Shown here: positions 1 to 7,067 of the stretch, one piece after another
Layout of the letters: each line of letters begins with the position of its first letter
Numbering within the stretch: the first letter of the stretch is position 1
NCBI GenBank assembly: GCA_040752855.1
Contig: JBFMHP010000022.1
Location: 1 to 64,000 of the forward strand
DNA from: JBFMHP01 sp040752855
GTDB lineage: Bacteria; Pseudomonadota; Gammaproteobacteria; RBG-16-57-12
Direction of reading: 5' to 3'
DNA: 64,000 nt
The notes under the pieces: generated by a model
The model's database searches: none
Told to the model about the DNA's origin: nothing
The model's input: the letters and a program-made list of their open reading frames with translations, nothing else
Position numbers and translations under genes: made by a program

Positions 1-105
1 AACCTTCACTGCACTGTCCGACCGCCTGTGATCATCCATTGGCGGGTTTTGAACAAACCAAAGCGCTTTCTGCACCAGTTGTGCGCGGCTAGGCCCATTC
101 GTCAT
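1..105 (-). CDS. 5' end of an unknown protein, cut by the window edge
   Basis: On the minus strand an ATG at 105-103 opens a frame that stays open to the window edge, giving 35 codons beginning MTNGPSRAQLVQKALWF. The composition looks like a real protein, and an AT-rich non-coding stretch lies upstream, as expected for a promoter region. No clear Shine-Dalgarno sequence precedes the ATG, and I do not recognise the family. Sequence beyond the edge would settle it. Confidence 0.35.
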   Translation of the reverse strand, partial: MTNGPSRAQLVQKALWFVQNPPMDDHRRSDSAVKV

Positions 106-352
106 TAAATAAGCGATGAATTCTAACAGTCTATTAGACAGAAATATTAATTATGGTGTTAGACAGAATCCTTCTAGCACCTATATGCCGATACTATACA
201 GAATGCATGTCTGCTGGAATAGGCAGCGTACCTTAGTGACAGTGAGCCAGTGTAACCCTATGCATGTAGGAAAATGCTTACATACGAAGCTTGTTCGAAA
301 TGCCTGGCACTTAGTTGAGATGGCTAGTATGGATTCATTTAAAATATGTTTT

Positions 353-381
353 CCCCTCACGCTAGCCCGGTGAGAGAGGGA
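353..381. repeat. degenerate copy of the CCCTCAC...GAGAGGGA repeat
   Basis: CCCCTCACGCTAGCCC followed by GTGAGAGAGGGA. It resembles the better preserved copy at 469-505 and the copies at 45256-45404. It is a non-coding, weakly palindromic intergenic repeat. Confidence 0.4.
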
Positions 382-468
382 ATAACATTAGTGGTGTTGG
401 ATGCTGATTTTATTAACCCGGCGATCAAATATATCTATCAGTCACGCCTTCTAGAGACATAAATCAAT

Positions 469-505
469 CCCTTCACCCTAGCCCTCTCCCTGAGGGAGAG
501 GGGAC
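469..505. repeat. CCCTTCACCCTAGCCCTCTCCC palindromic intergenic repeat
   Basis: The right part is a perfect short palindrome, CCTCTCCCTGAGGGAGAGG, preceded by CCCTTCACCCTAG. The unit recurs between smc and zipA. It sits just downstream of the pseudouridine synthase stop codon (minus strand), so it may also act as a transcript-end hairpin. Confidence 0.55.
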
Positions 506-530
506 AAAACAGATGTCTTTCGCCGTCGGG

Positions 531-1301
531 TTAGTAATAATGTCTATTGATCTGTTCAACTTCTGTTTCAGAGAGGGCCCGAGTCTCGCCCTTGGCAAGA
601 TCCCCAAGTTCCACCGGGCCGATGCGGATGCGGATCAGGCGCAGCACTTCGGCGCCGATCGTTTCGAGCATGCGTCGGATCTGGCGGTTGAGGCCTTCGT
701 GGAGTGTGATTTCCAGCCAGCAGGTCTTTTCGCCCGCGCGCAGCAGTGTGACTTCGGCGGGGCGGGTGATCACGCCCGGTTCCAGTTCGATGCCGGTGGC
801 AAGCCGCTGCACTTCCGCTTGATTCAGTAGCCGATCGATTTGCACATGATAGGTCTTGGGCAGGTGGCTTTCGGGATCGAGGATCTGTTGCGCCCAGCGG
901 GTGTCGTTGGTGAACAGCAGCAGGCCTTCGCTGGCCATGTCGAGCCGCCCGACGGGAGAGAGCTGTTTATCCGCGTCCTTCAGACAGGCGTAAACGGTTT
1001 GGCGGCCTTTTTCATCGCGCGTGGTGGTCACCAGTCCGCGCGGCTTGTTGAGCGCGATGTAGCGTCGTGGTTGGGTGCTGAGCGGTTTGCCGTCGAGGGT
1101 TAGCGTGTCCACGTTCATGTCGAGCCGCTGATTGGGATTGCGTGTAACGCGTCCGTTGACGGCGACGCGTCCTTCCTCGATGAGCAAGACGGCTTGGGTG
1201 CGCGAGGCGATGCCGAGTTTTGACAAGGCGCGCGCGAGGCTGACGCCGTTCGGCTTGCTGGTTTTCGTTTGGGCCGCAGACCTCGGCGCGGGACGACGCA
1301 T
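531..1301 (-). CDS. RsuA/RluB-family 23S rRNA pseudouridine synthase
   Basis: Converts a specific uridine of rRNA to pseudouridine in the cytoplasm. The protein has an N-terminal S4 RNA-binding domain (LARALSKLGIASRTQA) followed by the synthase domain with the family signature GRLDMASEGLLLFTN, whose Asp is the catalytic residue, and the later motif NRQIRRM. Length (256 aa) fits the RluB/RluE/RluF group, but I cannot assign the exact target site. The start is set by a TAATG overlap with the stop of the upstream lipoprotein gene, so the two are probably translated together. It is the last gene of a four-gene minus-strand cluster. Confidence 0.85.
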   Translation of the reverse strand: MRRPAPRSAAQTKTSKPNGVSLARALSKLGIASRTQAVLLIEEGRVAVNGRVTRNPNQRLDMNVDTLTLDGKPLSTQPRRYIALNKPRGLVTTTRDEKGRQTVYACLKDADKQLSPVGRLDMASEGLLLFTNDTRWAQQILDPESHLPKTYHVQIDRLLNQAEVQRLATGIELEPGVITRPAEVTLLRAGEKTCWLEITLHEGLNRQIRRMLETIGAEVLRLIRIRIGPVELGDLAKGETRALSETEVEQINRHYY

Positions 1302-1570
1302 TACGGTTGCGCCTTGCCGATGCCGGTCCAACGATCCTTGCCGTCATGGGCCTGCGCGGCATGTTCGGCGGCGTCATGCTCGGCCTCTTGCGCTTGCGCG
1401 CGGCAGGGGCCGAACCAGCCTTTCTGGCGATGATCGCCGTGGGTGCAGACGGCGTAATAAGGATGGTCGGGCGGGCAGCCCGCCGCGTTCGGGTAGTTGC
1501 CTTCGCAACCCGGCAGGGCAGCAACCAAGCCGCCCATCACAACCAGTGACCACCCCTTACCGATCCGCAT
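1301..1570 (-). CDS. small predicted lipoprotein
   Basis: An 89-residue protein starting MRIGKGWSLVVMGGLVAALPGCEG: a short basic head, a hydrophobic stretch and a lipobox ending in Cys23, so it is predicted to be lipidated and anchored outside the inner membrane. The mature part has CPPDHPYYAVC and is rich in His, Gln and Ala, without a family I recognise. Its start overlaps the upstream GNAT gene by 14 bases and its stop overlaps the next start (TAATG), which supports it as a real gene of the cluster. Function unknown. Confidence 0.6.
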   Translation of the reverse strand: MRIGKGWSLVVMGGLVAALPGCEGNYPNAAGCPPDHPYYAVCTHGDHRQKGWFGPCRAQAQEAEHDAAEHAAQAHDGKDRWTGIGKAQP

Positions 1571-2003
1571 GGGTAAACTCGCGTAGCATCGTTTGATGTG
1601 GCATGCCGGCATCCATGAAGACATCGCTGGCGATGGTGAAACCATGGCGTGCATAAAACGGAATGGCGTGGGTCTGGGCATCGAGTATCACACGCGGCAG
1701 GCCGCGTTGTTGCGCGATCTCGATCAAGCGCTGCAACATCGCACTGCCGACGCCGCGGCCGCGCCAAGCGGGTAATACCGACATACGGCCGATATGGCCG
1801 TCGGCCAGCAGTCGTGCGGTGCCGATGGGTTGCCCGTCGCAGCGCGCCAGCACGTGCACGCAATCCTCATCCAAGCCATCCCATTCCAATTCGACGGGCA
1901 CGCCTTGTTCGCGCATGAACACCGTCTCGCGGATAAACATCAGTGCGTCCTTGGCCTCGGCCCAGGTGACGGGTGTGATGCTGATCGGCGATTCGTTGCT
2001 CAT
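1557..2003 (-). CDS. GNAT family N-acetyltransferase
   Basis: Transfers an acetyl group from acetyl-CoA to an unknown amine. The acetyl-CoA-binding motif is clear: IGRMSVLPAWRGRGVGSAML, with RGRGVG as the pyrophosphate loop, followed by FYARHGF of motif B. The start MSNESP is chosen because its ATG overlaps the stop of roxA (ATGA at 2003-2000), which implies translational coupling; 148 aa is the usual size for this fold. The substrate cannot be told. Its position directly after the ribosomal-protein hydroxylase roxA is suggestive only. Confidence 0.8.
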   Translation of the reverse strand: MSNESPISITPVTWAEAKDALMFIRETVFMREQGVPVELEWDGLDEDCVHVLARCDGQPIGTARLLADGHIGRMSVLPAWRGRGVGSAMLQRLIEIAQQRGLPRVILDAQTHAIPFYARHGFTIASDVFMDAGMPHQTMLREFTHADR

Positions 2004-3175
2004 GCGTCTTCGTCGGAAAAATAGAGTTTGCCTTGGTTGTAAAGCGCGCACAGGAAATCGACGCACGCTGCTTCTGCGAGCAGCGCCTCGAGTGCCTGCC
2101 AGTCAAACCGGTGTTGATCGCATAACAGCGCGGCCAGCTCGATCTGTGGCGCGGTCAACGGATATTCCTCGCCGTCGATGTACAGCCAGGCCTCGGTGCT
2201 GGCAACATGCACGAAATTGAAACGGCTGTATTCGCTGCGGTGCAGTGTGGCGCCTTGCTTGAGCTGTTTGAGCAGTTGCTTCGCGGTCAGCGTGTGATCA
2301 TGCGACAACAGTTCCTGGCAACCCTTGGGTTCGGTGATGTAACGGCCGAACCAGCGGGCGATGGCGGTCTCATCCATCGGCAGCGTGCGGATGATGCGTG
2401 TCACGCGCGCGATGATATCGGCGTCGATCTCACCGCTGTGGCGCGGTTGCTTGAGCCCGGCGGCATCGAGGTAACGATGCGCCGGCAGTTTGCCGATTTG
2501 ATCTTCGAGGTAACTGGAGAGCAGTTCGGCGTGGCTCAGCGCCCGGTAGCCCACCGAGTAGGTGATGCTCTCGCCGAGCGCGATGCCGTAATGCGCGACA
2601 CCGGGCGGGAGGTAGAGCATGTCGCCGGGTTCGAGCACCCAATCATGCTCGGCCTCGAAGGTTTTCATGATGCGCAGGTCGATGCCGGGAATGTAATTGT
2701 CTTCCACGATCGGTTGCGTGTTGATGCGCCAGCGCTTTTGTCCTTCGACCTGGAGCAGGAACACATCGTAGTAATCATAGTGCGGCCCCACCGTGCCTTG
2801 ATCCGGCGCGTAGCTGATCATCACATCGTCGAACAGACAGGACGGGATGAAATCGAAATAGCCGATCAGCTCGGCGAGTTCGGGGAGATGTTTGTTGGCC
2901 TCTTGCACCAGCAGGGTCCAGTGCGTGGGGGGCAGGGAGAGAAAATCCTCCTCGACGAACGGGCCGCGCTTGAGTTGCCAGGGGCGCGCGCCGCGTTCCT
3001 GCACCAGGCGGGATTCCACGTCATCCTCGCAGGCCAGGCCCGCCAGTTCGTCGGCGGCGATCAATGAGGGGAAATCGGGCAGCGCGCCGCGCAGCAACAG
3101 CGGCTTTTTCTGCCAGTAGTCTTTGAGGAATTCCTCGGGGCGCAGGCCGCCGAGCAGGGTGCGGGGGGTGGGCAT
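2000..3175 (-). CDS. roxA: RoxA-type 50S ribosomal protein L16 arginine hydroxylase (JmjC/cupin)
   Basis: A 2-oxoglutarate and Fe(II)-dependent oxygenase of the YcfD/RoxA family, which hydroxylates an arginine of ribosomal protein L16. The iron-binding facial triad is visible as H132-x-D134 in GPHYDYYDV and H195 in PPGVAHYG. The N-terminal double-stranded beta-helix is followed by a winged-helix-like C-terminal part. The 391 aa length from the start MPTPRT is close to the 373 aa of the E. coli protein. It is the first gene of the cluster with the GNAT, lipoprotein and pseudouridine synthase; two of these four act on ribosome modification. Confidence 0.88.
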   Translation of the reverse strand: MPTPRTLLGGLRPEEFLKDYWQKKPLLLRGALPDFPSLIAADELAGLACEDDVESRLVQERGARPWQLKRGPFVEEDFLSLPPTHWTLLVQEANKHLPELAELIGYFDFIPSCLFDDVMISYAPDQGTVGPHYDYYDVFLLQVEGQKRWRINTQPIVEDNYIPGIDLRIMKTFEAEHDWVLEPGDMLYLPPGVAHYGIALGESITYSVGYRALSHAELLSSYLEDQIGKLPAHRYLDAAGLKQPRHSGEIDADIIARVTRIIRTLPMDETAIARWFGRYITEPKGCQELLSHDHTLTAKQLLKQLKQGATLHRSEYSRFNFVHVASTEAWLYIDGEEYPLTAPQIELAALLCDQHRFDWQALEALLAEAACVDFLCALYNQGKLYFSDEDA

Positions 3176-3321
3176 AAGCGTTTCATCAGACAGGGTTGCG
3201 ATCGGACTATGGTATTCAAAACCGCTGCACGGCGCCATGCGCAACGCCGAATGGCATAAAGGTTATGCAGCGCGCAGACGCTATCGAGACAGAGGCTAAG
3301 CAGTTGCGGGTGGTGCGCGCC

Positions 3322-4383
3322 ATGAAGATCCAAGGCTCCGATATTCAGTTGTTCAGCCAACGCCGGGCGGAGGTGCGCCATACCCAGGAGGAATCGCTGC
3401 GGGCATGGGTGGGTGACAAACGGCCCGATTTCGAGGGAAATCAGCGCGCCGGTACCGGCCTGGCCGATCAGGTCACTATTTCCCCGGCTGCGCGGGCGGC
3501 CGTTTCGGCCGAGAAATCACACGAGGCAAGCGACGCGCCCAAGGGCGCTTCCGTTCAAGATTCCCTCAATATGCAGATCATCGCCCGGCTCTATCACGAG
3601 CTGACCGGGCGCACGCTGCGCTTTGTGACGGAGGAGGATCTCCAGCTTGAGGCCGAACAGGCTGCGGAGCTGGATGCGCTGCAACAAACGGCTGACCCAG
3701 CACGGCAGCGCGCCGGCTACGGCATCGAATACGATTATCACGAGCAGCATTACGAATCAGAGCAGACCAGCTTCAAGGCCGCCGGAATGGTGCGTACCGC
3801 CGACGGTAAAGAGATCGCCATCGCGGTGGAGTTGAACATGAGCCGCGAATTCATGCGCGAACAGCATGTCCGCATCCGTGAAGGCGATGCCGTAGTGAAG
3901 GACCCCCTGGTGATCAATTTCGCCGGCACGGCGGCGCAATTGACGCAAACTAAATTCAGTTTCGATATCGATTCTGACGGCAACCAGGATCAGATTTCTT
4001 TTGTCGCCCCCGGCAGCGGTTTTCTGGCGCTGGACAAAAACAATGACGGACGCATTAACAACGGCAGCGAGCTGTTTGGTCCGCAGAGCGGGGCGGGATT
4101 TGCTGAGTTGGCGCACTATGATCAGGACGGCAATCAATGGATCGATGCCGCGGATGCGGTGTATGACCGCCTGCGCATCTGGACCAAGGATGGCAACGGG
4201 AATGATCAACTGATCGGGCTGGGCAAGGCGGGGGTGGGCGCGATCTATCTCGGGCGCATCGCCACGCCGTTCGAACTGAAGGATCCGGCCAACAGTCTGC
4301 AAGGGCAGATCGTGCAATCCGGGATCTATCTAAAGGAAGATGGACGGGCGGGTACCGTGCAACAGCTCGATCTGGTGGTATAG
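3322..4383 (+). CDS. protein with EF-hand-like calcium-binding repeats
   Basis: A 353-residue protein with no signal peptide from the chosen start MKIQGSDIQLFSQ (upstream in-frame starts at 3196 and 3265 are possible). The first half is polar and has no domain I recognise. The second half carries several Asp-rich loops typical of calcium sites: DIDSDGNQDQISF, DKNNDGRINNGSELF, DQDGNQWIDAAD and TKDGNGNDQL. Homologous proteins of this layout are widespread in Proteobacteria and usually annotated as hypothetical. It stands alone, divergent from roxA. A role in calcium-dependent signalling or surface function would be inference. Confidence 0.7.
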   Translation: MKIQGSDIQLFSQRRAEVRHTQEESLRAWVGDKRPDFEGNQRAGTGLADQVTISPAARAAVSAEKSHEASDAPKGASVQDSLNMQIIARLYHELTGRTLRFVTEEDLQLEAEQAAELDALQQTADPARQRAGYGIEYDYHEQHYESEQTSFKAAGMVRTADGKEIAIAVELNMSREFMREQHVRIREGDAVVKDPLVINFAGTAAQLTQTKFSFDIDSDGNQDQISFVAPGSGFLALDKNNDGRINNGSELFGPQSGAGFAELAHYDQDGNQWIDAADAVYDRLRIWTKDGNGNDQLIGLGKAGVGAIYLGRIATPFELKDPANSLQGQIVQSGIYLKEDGRAGTVQQLDLVV

Positions 4384-4455
4384 GTATCTGATGGATGCGT
4401 CATTCCGGTTCGCGCCGGAATGACGCGCCGATTGTGCTTGCGCGCTTGAACGGCC

Positions 4456-4689
4456 TCAAGCCACCGGATGTCCGCCGTGGCTAGAATCATCCTCGGTATG
4501 GCAGGTCTTCAGGCCCAGGGCCGCGTAGACCGGGCACCAGCTCAGCACGGCCGTGGCAAGCAGGACGATGCCCGCAACCAGTCCGACCCAGCCCCAGACG
4601 GTCTGGGGCATGAAAAACATCAGGCTGATCAAGGCCAGACCCACGATGGCACGGATGATACGGTCCGCATTGCCGACATTGCAGTTCAT
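4456..4689 (-). CDS. DUF2892 (YgaP-type) inner-membrane protein
   Basis: A 77-residue protein beginning MNCNVGNADRIIRAIVG, the signature of the DUF2892 family, with two hydrophobic helices and a short hydrophilic tail. The start is supported by an AGGAGGTG sequence seven bases upstream; a GTG nine bases earlier overlaps that site and is less likely. Family members often lie beside rhodaneses and sulfur or redox genes, sometimes fused to a rhodanese, but none is adjacent here. It appears to be a single-gene unit with its own palindromic operator upstream (4710-4732). Confidence 0.8.
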   Translation of the reverse strand: MNCNVGNADRIIRAIVGLALISLMFFMPQTVWGWVGLVAGIVLLATAVLSWCPVYAALGLKTCHTEDDSSHGGHPVA

Positions 4690-4709
4690 GACACTCACCT
4701 CCTCATCGG

Positions 4710-4732
4710 GACTATAGTTTATAAGTATAGTC
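4710..4732 (-). promoter_or_regulatory. palindromic operator/promoter of the DUF2892 gene
   Basis: Perfect 7-base inverted repeats GACTATA (4710-4716) and TATAGTC (4726-4732) are separated by 9 bases and lie about 20 bases before the start codon. The same stretch contains TATAGT and TATACT hexamers that could serve as a -10 element on the minus strand. The arrangement is what a dimeric ArsR- or MarR-like repressor site looks like. The regulator is unknown. Confidence 0.5.
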
Positions 4733-4757
4733 GGGATTTGGCGGGGTGCGAGTCGGC

Positions 4758-5864
4758 TCAGGCCTTCCAGAGCGCGGCGCGTTTTTCGTAGGCCGCGCGG
4801 GCGATGGCGACATCCTCGATAAACTTGGGCAATTCAGCAAGGGTGAGGGCCTGCGGGCCGTCGACCAGGGCCTTGCTCGGTTCGGGGTGGAAGTCGACCA
4901 GGATCATGTTGGCCCCGGCGATCACGCCTTGGGCGGTGACATGGCAGATATCCATGATGCCCTCGGGCGAGGCGGCGCGGGTGCCGACCGAATGCGAGGG
5001 GTCGACGCAGACCGGCATGCGCGTCAGGCGCTTGACCACCGGCACATGCGAGAAATCGACGAAGTTGCGGTGCGGATCGCCCATGTTGGTCTTCATGCCG
5101 CGCAGGCCGAACACCACCTTGCGATTGCCTTCGCTGGCGAGATATTCGGCGGCGTTGAGCGATTCCTCCAAGGTGATGCCGAAGCCGCGCTTGAGCAGTA
5201 CCGGGTGTTTCTGTTGGCGGCCGACGTCTTTCAGCAGCTCGAAGTTCTGGGTGTTGCGCGTGCCGATCTGCAACATCACGCCGGTCGGGTGGCCGGTCTT
5301 CTCCAAGGCCTCGTTGATCTCATCGAGGTGGGTCTTGGACATGATCTCCATCGCCACCACTTTGATACCGTATTTTCCCGCCAACTCGAAGACATAGGGC
5401 AGGCAGTTCTTGCCGTGACCCTGGAAGGCGTATGGGCTGGTGCGCGGCTTATAGGCGCCCATGCGCGCGGTGACCTGGCCGTTGTCGCGCAGCGCCTTGA
5501 ACATCGTCTCGACGTGCTCTGGGGTGCTGACCGCGCACAGGCCGGCGAAGATGTGCAGACTATCTTGGCTGAAGCGGATGCCGTTGTACTCGAAATGCGC
5601 CGGTCGGGTGTCGCCGCGATGGCGCCCCAGTACGCGGTATTCTTCCGAGACGCGCACCACGTTTTCCACCCCGGGGAGGCTGGCGATTTCTTCCATGCTC
5701 AGTGAGCTGGTGTCACCGATCAGGTAAACCTCGGTCAGGGTCTTTTGCGCGCCGACCTCCTCGTGCAGGCGGATCTGCACGCGCGGAAGATTGGTGAGGT
5801 GCTCCATCAGTTGTTTGTATTCGGGATCTTCTTTGCGCAGGTTGGGATTCAAGATGACGATCAT
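4758..5864 (-). CDS. 3-deoxy-7-phosphoheptulonate (DAHP) synthase, type I-beta-like
   Basis: Catalyses the first step of the shikimate pathway, condensing phosphoenolpyruvate and erythrose 4-phosphate. The first ~70 residues form a ferredoxin-like regulatory domain, as in the beta group. The barrel follows with MGAYKPRTSPYAFQG, IGTRNTQNF, LLKRG and VDPSHSVG. Several usually conserved spots differ: AGLCAVST where GPC(A/S)VE is common, MGAYKPR for GGAFKPR and LRGMKTN for ERGIRTF. It may therefore be a divergent paralogue; family membership is secure, efficiency and feedback control are not. The gene is 368 aa, normal for the group, and stands alone between DUF2892 and aguB. Confidence 0.82.
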   Translation of the reverse strand: MIVILNPNLRKEDPEYKQLMEHLTNLPRVQIRLHEEVGAQKTLTEVYLIGDTSSLSMEEIASLPGVENVVRVSEEYRVLGRHRGDTRPAHFEYNGIRFSQDSLHIFAGLCAVSTPEHVETMFKALRDNGQVTARMGAYKPRTSPYAFQGHGKNCLPYVFELAGKYGIKVVAMEIMSKTHLDEINEALEKTGHPTGVMLQIGTRNTQNFELLKDVGRQQKHPVLLKRGFGITLEESLNAAEYLASEGNRKVVFGLRGMKTNMGDPHRNFVDFSHVPVVKRLTRMPVCVDPSHSVGTRAASPEGIMDICHVTAQGVIAGANMILVDFHPEPSKALVDGPQALTLAELPKFIEDVAIARAAYEKRAALWKA

Positions 5865-5897
5865 GGCGGTCCTCGATGCGGTAGAAATTGTTAGAAC

Positions 5898-5954
5898 GTA
5901 GGAGCCTGCCCTGCAGGCGATTCTTCATGGTTCGCGAGCAGGGCTCGCTCCTAC
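5898..5954. repeat. REP-like palindrome, copy 1 (57 bp)
   Basis: Starts GTAGGAGCCTGCCCTGCAGG and ends CGCTCCTAC. It is a composite of two imperfect palindromes. The copy at 6982-7038 is the same element in inverted orientation, identical except for a few bases in the middle. It lies immediately after the aguB stop codon. Confidence 0.8.
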
Positions 5955-5965
5955 ACCGAGCGCAA

Positions 5966-6853
5966 TCAGTCGCGATAACGGCGCACGAGATCGATGTAGG
6001 CATCGATGCGGCGGTCGCGGAAGTAAGGCCAGATCCGGCGGACCTGCTCGGTGCGGTGTTTATCGATCGTGGCGCACAGCACTTGCGGCTCATCGGTGCC
6101 GGCGGTGAGCAGGAACTCGCCTTGCGGGCCGCAGATGAAGCTCGAACCCCAGAATTGAATGCCGAGCGACTGCCCGCTCGGGTCGGATTCGAGTCCGGTG
6201 CGATTGCAGGCGGCCACGGGGATGCCGTTGGCGATGGCGTGCGCGCGCTGGATTGTGATCCACGCATCCAACTGGCGTTCTTGTTCGCCTTCGGTGTCGC
6301 GCGGGTCCCAGCCGATCGCGGTCGGGTAGAGCAGGAGTTCGGCGCCGGCCATCGCCATCAGGCGCGCGGCCTCCGGATACCATTGGTCCCAGCAGACCAG
6401 CACGCCAAGCTTGCCGACCGAGGTCTCGATCGGCTCGAAGCCGAGATCACCGGGAGTAAAGTAGAATTTTTCATAAAAGCCCGGATCGTCTGGGATGTGC
6501 ATCTTGCGGTAGAGGCCGGCGATGCTCCCATCGGCCTCGATCACGACGGCGGTGTTGTGATAGATGCCGGGGGCGCGCCGTTCGAACAGCGAGGCGACGA
6601 TGACCACGCCGAGTTCATTGGCGATCTCGCCGAGGGTCTCGGTGGTCGGACCGGGGATGGATTCGGCCAGCTCGAAGTTCTCGGTATCTTCGGTCTGACA
6701 GAAGTACGGGCCGGTGTGCAGCTCCTGCAACAGGATTAGCTGCGCGCCTTGCGCGTGCGCCTGGCGGATGCCGGCGAGGGTGTTCTCGATATTCGCCTCG
6801 TAGCTGTCGGCGTTTTTCTGCTGGACCAGGCCAAGGGTGAGTTGTGTGCTCAT
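5966..6853 (-). CDS. aguB: N-carbamoylputrescine amidohydrolase
   Basis: Hydrolyses N-carbamoylputrescine to putrescine, CO2 and ammonia, the second step of the agmatine route. It is a nitrilase-superfamily protein with the catalytic triad E44 (LLQELHTGPYF), K117 (YRKMHIPDD) and C154 (VLVCWDQWYPE). The PGFYEKFYF stretch and 295 aa length are typical of the AguB subgroup. The partner aguA lies upstream on the same strand, 214 bases away, with REP-like palindromes between and after. Agmatine itself would have to come from arginine decarboxylase, which is not in the window. Confidence 0.93.
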   Translation of the reverse strand: MSTQLTLGLVQQKNADSYEANIENTLAGIRQAHAQGAQLILLQELHTGPYFCQTEDTENFELAESIPGPTTETLGEIANELGVVIVASLFERRAPGIYHNTAVVIEADGSIAGLYRKMHIPDDPGFYEKFYFTPGDLGFEPIETSVGKLGVLVCWDQWYPEAARLMAMAGAELLLYPTAIGWDPRDTEGEQERQLDAWITIQRAHAIANGIPVAACNRTGLESDPSGQSLGIQFWGSSFICGPQGEFLLTAGTDEPQVLCATIDKHRTEQVRRIWPYFRDRRIDAYIDLVRRYRD

Positions 6854-6935
6854 GATGCGTACCGTATGTGCGATTCAGCGCATTATAGTCCATGGGGCAG
6901 TGCCAAAAACAGTTGCAGTCGCCGCGCATTGGACA

Positions 6936-6960
6936 ATCGCCATCTAAAGATGGCTCCTAC
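6936..6960. repeat. partial REP-like element
   Basis: ATCGCCATCTAAAGATGGCTCCTAC: a short stem GCCATC/GATGGC followed by the GGCTCCTAC end shared with the two 57-bp copies nearby. A half-size relative of the same repeat family. Confidence 0.6.
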
Positions 6961-6981
6961 GGGAAAGTCGAATAGATCGAT

Positions 6982-7038
6982 GTAGGAGCGAGCCCTGCTC
7001 GCGAATGAGAAGAAATCGCCTGCAGGGCAGGCTCCTAC
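6982..7038. repeat. REP-like palindrome, copy 2 (57 bp, inverted)
   Basis: GTAGGAGCGAGCCCTGCTCG ... CAGGGCAGGCTCCTAC. Its reverse complement matches the copy at 5898-5954 over both arms, with differences only in the central loop. It sits between aguA and aguB. Confidence 0.8.
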
Positions 7039-7067
7039 GTGAGATCGGTTTCGACGGCCTGTCGTTC

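Larger units (their letters stand above)
106..530. other. AT-rich intergenic spacer with short repeats
   Basis: About 425 bases without a convincing gene. The stretch is visibly richer in A and T than the neighbouring genes. It holds two copies of TTAGACAGAA (near 132 and 160) and, at its right half, two copies of a 'CCCTCACCCTAGCCC...' repeat, annotated separately. The 85-codon open frame at 116-373 has no family resemblance and I treat it as chance. Confidence 0.5.
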
